Shown piece after piece: positions 57,860 through 64,000 of a stretch of DNA of 64,000 bases. Location of the stretch: positions 15,386,922 to 15,450,921 of the forward strand of contig OY821518.1 of assembly GCA_963682025.1 (NCBI GenBank). Reading direction: 5' to 3'. The notes under the pieces were generated by a model. That model had not been told where the DNA came from. It saw only the letters and a list, made by a program, of their open reading frames with translations, and did no database searches. The position numbers and the translations under genes are program-made. Each line of letters opens with the position of its first letter. Position 1 is the stretch's first letter. This DNA comes from Cordilura impudica (taxonomy: Eukaryota; Arthropoda; Insecta; Diptera; Scathophagidae).

Positions 57860-58435
57860 TACAAATATCAAATATCAAATATATATATCTATATAATATA
57901 TGGGAACAAATAAAAAAAATGCTCAGTTATTTTGGTTTACTACAGCATCCTTAAGTTTTGGACAAGTATAGTTTTCAAAATGATATAAACTCCAGAGTCT
58001 AAGCCAGGGCTGCCCACAAGTTTCATATGAAAGTGCAAACACTATTTTTATTTTCTACATGTATGCTAAAAAAATAATAAATATTTTTATCTGAAATTAA
58101 ATGTCTTAAAATGCTATTCAGTATTATATTTTGTGTTAGTCTGAATACTTTCCAAGCATATCAAATATTCTGCTTCAGCCTTAAAGTTATAAATAAAAAA
58201 AATCACTTTCGTACTTTTCGCCTGAATACGCGTAGTTCATTTTGTAAAGTAATAATTTGAAATTTAAACTTAAGACTTACACTGATTTTTTCACAGCTGC
58301 AAACTATTTTGTATACGGAATCATATGATAGTCAACAACAAAATCTACATTGAATATCTCGGTCGTTAATGTGTACCAACAAAGCACACGAAATGTTCTT
58401 GCTTTGCTCTTTCGTATAAGCAAGAAAAAACAACA
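57860..58435. other. A+T-rich interval without recognised features
   Basis: No feature was recognised. Confidence 0.5.
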
Positions 58436-58439
58436 CCTT

Positions 58440-58690
58440 TTCCAATTATATACCAGAAAATACCATTTGCTTTTCAGAATTGATCAATTGATTTTCAGAA
58501 AATATCACTAAACATAAACTACGAGTAATTTTCAGAAAGTGTCATTTGTATTTCAGAATATATCATATGTATTTCAAAAATTAACAAACGTATTCCGGAA
58601 ATTATCAAAAGCTTTTCACAAATTATTAATTGTATTTCAGAAATAGTTAAATGTATTTCAGAAATTACCAATTGAATTTCAGAAAACCCT
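58440..58690. repeat. decayed relative of the 21-bp satellite
   Basis: About eleven 21-bp units can be counted by the recurring ATTTCAGAAA (for example near 58548, 58635, 58657 and 58675), with TTTTCAGAA and ATTCCGGAA variants. The minus strand again gives heptads such as SEIQLVI, SEIHLTI and SEIQMTL. Divergence between units is far greater than in the main array. Confidence 0.8.
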
Positions 58691-58829
58691 TCGAAACGAA
58701 AAGTTGTAATTGATTTTATTAGTGAGTTGCAGTCACGAGTCACAAATTTACCAATATTTGGACTTATATATTATGCACTGTAAAATTGTGTTTTAAATTC
58801 GAACAAAAAAATTTAGGATCTAGATTTTG

Positions 58830-60437
58830 TGGATAATTTTGAAAGTGTTGTAATGAATTGCATTGACCCAATAAACTTACCTGAAGATCGATATCACTCT
58901 GCTCTTGATATAGTTCTTGCTGTTGGCCAAGAAGAGCCTATAACGGAGCTAAATACTGCGTTGAGTAAATCATTTTGCTTTAAACGTACTTATTATAATA
59001 AATGAACTGCTGTATCATATTGACTGGTCATTTTTGGTTGATAATCGGCTCCTTAATATTTACACTTGGTAAAATTTAATGATATTTTGAACGATCCTTT
59101 TTCTAAATGCATTCCTCTTTCCCATTAGAACTTTGAGCATACTGGTCCTCCGTGGAATTCAAAGGAATTGTCGAGGTTAAAAATAAGAAAATCTTTTTTA
59201 AAAAATACGCAAAATCCTCTTCAACTTTAAATTATGCTAAATATTTTACCGCTCGCGCTGAGCATAATTTATTGAATAAAAATTGCTATATAATTTAAAA
59301 TCAAACTTTGCTTATAATCCAAAGTCTTTGTACCCGTTAAACGCTAGTCTTCGTCGTTCCCGCCAATAATTTTTTACAATGATAATTCACACTCTGATTG
59401 TCTTGATATTGCGAATATCTTTGCTGTTTTTTCCAGTCCAACTCTATTTCAAATACTTTAACCATCGCTAACTATCTATATTTAATAAAAGTTGCATCGG
59501 TATCAAATATTCCGCTCTATGAAACGGAAACTGTTTTTAAGTCTCTGATTCAGTTGAAATGTCCATAAAAGTCTGGTCCTGATAGTGTTCCTGCTTGTAT
59601 TTTAGTTCAGATTCTAAGTGTGCATATAACGTGTATTTTCAACAGTCTTTTGCAAATTGCTCATTTTCCTACTTCTTGGAAAGCATCATTTATTATACCT
59701 TTGCATTAGTCAGGTAGTAAGGCAAATGTACTTAACTATAGGGGAATAGCTAAGCTAAGTATAATTTCTAAGTTAAGGGAGAAAGTTGTTATTGATTACC
59801 TCTCTTATCAATTAATGTCGACTATGTCTCCATTTCAATTTGGTTTTTAAAATAAAGATCTACAGTTACTAATCTTCTAGGATTTGCGATTCATGTTTTC
59901 AAAGGTTTCGTCCGTGGTGAGCAGACAGATGTGATATACACTGACTTAAGATAACGGTTTTGATAGGTTGGATCGTAATATTTTTCTTCTCAAACTCAGA
60001 CTCATTGGCATATATGAATCTATTATTTTGTGGATTGAATCGTACCTTACGTTAAGATCTCAAAGGGTCATGTTTCGCAATATTGAAACTAAAATTATAA
60101 GAGTTACTTCTGGCGTTCCCCAAGGCAGTCATTTGAGCCCGTTATATTTTTTGCTATTCGTAAATGATCTTCCGACTGTATATACGATGTTAAGCTATTT
60201 CACAGTTTCAATGACAAAAATGGTCATATTACTCTTCAGCGTGAGCTTGATTTATTAATTGAATGGTGTAATGTGAACTTGATGGAACTAAATCTTAAGA
60301 AATGTAAACATATGGTATTTCATAGAAAGGGAATAATTTCTAATGAGTAATGCATTAGTGGAATAGTATTGGATACCGTTCAAACATTTCTGGATCTTGG
60401 TGTACTTATGGATAGGGAACTTGACTTCAGTGGTCAT
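58830..60437 (+). pseudogene. Jockey-type LINE pseudogene
   Basis: Frames in order: INLPEDRYHSALDIVLAVGQ (endonuclease end), GPPWNSKELSRLKIRKSF (linker), KSGPDSVPACILVQILS, HFPTSWKASFIIPL and LNYRGIAKLSIISKLREKVV (RT fingers). VIYTDLR follows near 59937. LKLRLIGIYESIILWIESYL and SGVPQGSHLSPLYFLLFVND (59968-60180) are the palm region. LNLKKCKHMVFHRKG then LDLGVLMDRELDFSGH follow. Stops and frameshifts are frequent. The frame ends abruptly at 60437 in TCATTAAGGTGG, where another repeat starts. It resembles the LINE at 29495-34860. Confidence 0.72.
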
Positions 60438-61285
60438 TAAGGTGGCCTTTCATTATATGGAGAGAAAAAAGTGTTCAAACTCTCGGTCTCGCCCCCTAGA
60501 AATATGCGAATAGCAAAAAAAAAAAAAAAAAATGAGAAAAACAAAGTTTTGGGCCAATCAAAAAACATTTAGTCGTGCCTCAACGCGATTGAAAATTTCA
60601 AATGTGTTTATGTATATGGGGAAAATATGACTTTTTTCAGATTTTACGAAAATTTCCTTCTATAGTTTTACTTTTCGACAAGATGTTATATGATTCGGGA
60701 TCAATAATAATTTATCCTTTCAAAAAGCTATAAAATTTCAAAATCGAATAAAACCTCGCCCAGAAATAGCAAGTGCCCCAGACCACTTTTGTGCCAAAAA
60801 AAACTAGGTCATGAAATTTGATGACATTTTTTTCAACTTTGAGAATTTGATTAAAGTCATAATTTTTTTTGGTCTCTATACTTATAAGGACTCAGTTATG
60901 AAGTATTGTTTTATTACCACGTTGTTAACCTATTGCATTGAGACCGAAAAAGGGAAATTTTTTGATAACATTTCTAAAACTCCTTTTTTAAGTTTTAAAA
61001 ATGTTCTTAAACAAAACTTAAAGAAATGGATATGGCCTTCTAAAGTTTTACTGAGTACATGCTAGGGATAAACTGTGTTAATTTTTAAGTAAATTCCTGT
61101 GCCAGAATTTTTTTAGAAGCATTTTTTTTTTGCGAATTTCGAGAAAAATGGGATTTTATGGAAATATTCAGTAAATGTACTCTTTCTAAATACTTTGTAT
61201 CAAAAGTTCATCACTCTTCTACTTTTAAATGTTATATTTTATCCCAGTAAGCTAGGGTTTCGGAAAAAAATAATACTACCCCATT
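60438..61285. repeat. possible interspersed element replacing the LINE 3' end
   Basis: The LINE homology stops exactly at TTAAGGTGGCCTTTCATTAT, and the right limit may be CTACCCCATTAACCC near 61285. TTAA at both points and weakly similar ends (GGTGGCCTTTCATTAT against GGGGTAGTATTATTTT on the other strand) suggest an inserted element, but the match is poor. The LINE does not visibly resume afterwards. No coding frame was recognised. Confidence 0.3.
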
Positions 61286-61289
61286 AACC

Positions 61290-61775
61290 CTTTTCGAATT
61301 GGGGTCACATATGACCCCAAGCTAATAGAAAACAATTTATTAAAAAAATTCAAATATTTTTAATTGCTACTGATTTTCAAGATGCGACGCTTAAAATATA
61401 ATAACGAAATGTGTAGAACTTCCGTTCCTAAAATTTGGGATAAATCCGAGAACGTTAACTCGTAATTTGCCAAGGACAGCTTTGGATTTTAAAATGTTTT
61501 TAAATAAAAATTACCGAAAACGAGTTTTTTTTATTAAACGCGATGAAACCGCTATTTAGAATTTAAGAAAAATAATTCGGTTATTTTTTATTTATTTAAC
61601 TCTTCAGTGCTCCTGGGATCAAAATAATCCATTGTGATTTGCTGCAATTATCTGCTTATTGTTCTCGTATATAAATTAAAACAACTTTTAACCAATTTTG
61701 TAATAAAATTATATTATTTATAAAAACTATCTTTATTTTTCTAAACGAAAAATTATATAACAACTTGTCGGAAAA
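61290..61775. other. interval with a short GGGGTCA/TGACCCC palindrome
   Basis: GGGGTCACATATGACCCC at 61302-61319 is a perfect 18-bp palindrome just after TTAACCCTTTTCG. No gene was recognised. Confidence 0.45.
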
Positions 61776-61779
61776 ATTT

Positions 61780-64000
61780 TTTTTTTTTTTTTTAAATATA
61801 TTCTTTATTTACTATCTATCAGTAGATAATAAGCAAATTTGTTGAACTTAATTTTAAATCACAGGGGATATGTAGCTCCAATGAGTTACATACCATAAGA
61901 ATATACAATAAAATGTTGGCTATTAAGTACAATATTAATATTTATAAATTAAAAGTATTTAATGTAGTTATTTACAAAGGAATAGTAGTTAGAATTTGAG
62001 GTTTTCAAAAAGAATGTTTGATTTTTTTTTTTTTTTACAGTTTGATTTTGTTTTATTTTTTATTTTATTTTTTTTTTATCGCTTGTTGAAATAGGGGGGC
62101 GAGTTAGTTTATGAATGGTAGATCCAGTATATGCTTGCGTTTTAATCGTATAGTTTCATTAGTGCTGTCTAGCAATGAAATAGCCACAGGGTTAACGTGG
62201 TTGCTGAGCCTTTCTAGGTATCTATCACTAGATTTTCTGACTTCTTCTCTAACTGGAAGCATCGAAAGATCTCTTTGAATAGATTTATTAGTGAGGTACC
62301 ACGGTGCATTAGTAATCAACCTAAGTGTTTTGGATTGATATCTTTCTAGAATATCAATATTTGAATTGCTAGCAGTGCCCCATAATTGGACACCGTAGGT
62401 CCAGGTTGGTTTAAGTATGACTTTGTATATATTAAGTTTGTTGGGAAGATTCAATTGAGACTTTGGTCCTAGGAGCCAGTATAGCTTTTTGGTTTTTATG
62501 TTAAGCTGTTGCTGTTTTTTTTTTAATATGCGCTTTCCAGGTAAGGCGTCTATCCAAGACCATACCGAGATACTGCACTGAATCACACTTAGGAATGGTA
62601 TTTCCGTTAATGGTAACTGGAGGACAGTCAACTCGTCTAAGTGCAAACGTTGCGTGATTTGATTTTTGGGTGTTTACCTTTATGTTCCATTTTTGTAGCC
62701 ATTGGTCCAACAAATCTAGCTCAGTTTGGACAAATAAGGATGCTTGTACAGGAGAAGCATGTGCAGCAATAATTGCAGTGTCATCTGCATACGTTGCTAC
62801 CAGTTGATTACAGGCATATCTGCTGTGTACATGGTGTACAAAATGGGTCCTAATACGCTACCTTGTAATATTCCAGCTTTTATATCATACAGTTCTGAAC
62901 TCTCATCATTGACTTTTACATAAAAGTGTCTTTCATTTAAATAACTTTTTAAAAGTAGATAGTACGGTGCAGGAAGATACGTTTTAATCTTGTAGAGCAA
63001 CCCTTGATGCCAAACTAGATCAAAGGCTTGTTGTATGTCAAGAAAAACAGCTGAGCAATACATTTTATTTTCTAGAGCATCAGTAATAACATTCACTATT
63101 CGGTGAACTTGCTCATGTGTACCGTGTTTCTGTCTAAATCCAAATTGATAGTCTGGAATAATGTTTTTTTATTTTCCAATATAGGCGACAATCTTCGTAA
63201 GAATACTTTTTCAAAAATTTTTGAAAATATACACAATAAGCTTATTGGTCTGTATGATGAAACTGTATTTTCTGGTTTGTTTGCTTTTTGGATCATAATT
63301 ATTTCCGCACATTTCCACTGCGATGGGAAGTGATCAAGCCTGAGAACTGAATTGTATATTTGTGTAAGAAATACGATACATTTTCGTGAAAGTTTGCTTA
63401 CGACATTCGCATCAATCTGATTATATCCTGGGGATTTATTTTTATTTAACAATTTTATTTCATTTTTTATTTCATTTACAGTAAATGCCTTAATAGGAAG
63501 GTCCATTTGTAAAGGTGAATTAAGAAAATTAGATATTTCTTCTTGTTGAGCTTCAGTGTTAAATGAAAATGGTACGAACGTATGTTTAAGGTGATTAGCA
63601 AATGTTTCAGAAATATCTTTATCAGTTCTACACCAAGAACCATCGATATTTTTAATAAATGTATTTCTCTTAGTTGGCCTTTTGAGATATTTAGTAGCTT
63701 TCCATAAAAGGTTTTCTTCATACTTTGAATTATTTATTTTATCCAGAAATTCTGCAGTTTTCGCATTTTTGTGTTCAAAAAGTAATGTTTTAAGCTCCTT
63801 GCATGCCCTATTAAATAAACATTTATCATTAATATTTCTGCTTACTTGCCATCTTTCTCGTAACCTTCTTTTTTCTCTCACAAGTTGTCGAATTTCAAGC
63901 GAAATCGTAAAATTTGTAATATATGTGCCAGCAGATCTATCAATAACTGGTGTTGCCATCTGGGCAGCTTTGTGAATCTCGTTTGTAAAGTATTCAACTG
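61780..64000 (-). mobile_element. Jockey LINE, nearly intact, leaves the window
   Basis: The poly(A) tail appears as a run of T at about 61778-61794. Next come a 3' UTR of ~310 bp and ORF2 on the minus strand up to and beyond 64000. The coding part is well conserved, with only three single-base frame breaks. The endonuclease and ORF1 would lie beyond the window end. The copy at 9936-10422 is a related truncated relative. Confidence 0.82.
62104..64000 (-). pseudogene. Jockey reverse transcriptase, three 1-bp breaks
   Basis: Non-LTR reverse transcriptase. From 64000 down, the frame is open into MATPVIDRSAGTYI (63959) without a start of its own. LNKNKSPGYNQIDANVV, SQWKCAEIIMIQKANKPE and SSYRPISLLCIFSKIFEKV are the fingers. 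CSAVFLDIQQAFDLVWHQGL (about 63040) has the first catalytic Asp and GILQGSVLGPILYTMYTAD follows. TYADDTAII (62780-62791) is the catalytic box. The thumb has VQYLGMVLDRRLTWKAHI and the end LKRKHILDLPFIN. Frames break near 63164-63170 (T run), near 62810, and at 62515-62524 (T run). Each is a one-base indel, so either a young pseudogene or sequence errors. Confidence 0.85.

Noticed and set aside
61284..61320. piggyBac terminus (TTAA followed by CCCTTTTCG and a palindrome)
   Set aside because: Only one end with a TTAA was seen, with no matching opposite end and no transposase nearby.
1..64000. LTR retrotransposons or endogenous viral genes
   Set aside because: No long direct terminal repeats, gag/protease/integrase motifs or envelope-like frames were recognised.

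Overview
The window looks like repeat-packed nuclear DNA of a fly (Diptera: Brachycera, probably a calyptrate). It is very A+T-rich with long homopolymer runs. It carries many copies of a DINE-1-like dispersed element with GTCC microsatellites, plus insect-type Jockey, RTE, R1 and Penelope retroelements and mariner, hAT and Transib DNA transposons. I found no convincing host gene exon, rRNA or functional tRNA. The organism call is an inference from element content only.

Names used below. DLE: a DINE-1-like element of about 750-800 bp with a TCGGTCTAGACCGA-centred palindrome at one end and a TATACCC end at the other. B-repeat: a second DINE-like family of about 500 bp. PAL element: a family bounded by GATGTGTAAACATC and its reverse complement, with tandem repeats inside. 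D-repeat: a short element of 350-430 bp with a Helitron-like hairpin plus CTAG end.

Layout. 1-3.75 kb: an hAT transposon with an 8-bp target duplication, carrying a transposase remnant and two nested DLEs. 6-10.4 kb: DLEs, a B-repeat, a foldback-type inverted repeat and a 5'-truncated Jockey LINE. 11.4-11.8 kb: a MITE. 12.8-14.6 kb: a PAL element containing an A-rich minisatellite and a DLE. 16.7-17.6 kb: a fossil that reads like a Transib (RAG1-related) transposase. 17.7-22.75 kb: an RTE-type LINE followed by a Penelope element with a GIY-YIG domain. 23.1 kb: a tRNA-derived SINE. 24.8-28.1 kb: fragments of several LINEs. 29.5-34.9 kb: one Jockey-type LINE pseudogene interrupted by a mariner, a MITE and two D-repeats. 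36.1-38 kb: a DLE split by a 5'-truncated LINE.

38.1-46.35 kb: the most striking region. About 6.3 kb of a 21-bp satellite (roughly 300 monomers, organised in ~1.0-1.36 kb higher-order blocks) lies inside a PAL element, which itself appears to have landed in a B-repeat. The 21-bp period leaves the minus strand open for long stretches encoding a seven-residue repeat (MFSEIQL-like). 48.8-50.2 kb: a TIR element with a nested DLE. 51.3-51.9 kb: a tandem repeat of about 140 bp. 53.8-57.85 kb: two DNA transposons almost abutting, one of ~1.2 kb with ~280-bp TIRs, the other of 2.8 kb with ~585-bp TIRs around a transposase-like reading frame broken by only two stop codons. 58.4-58.7 kb: a decayed relative of the 21-bp satellite. 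58.8-60.4 kb: a LINE pseudogene. 61.8-64 kb: a Jockey LINE on the minus strand, nearly intact and running off the window.

The features do not form a pathway. They record successive insertions, and several nestings can be ordered from the sequence alone. All family names come from reading motifs by eye, without database searches.
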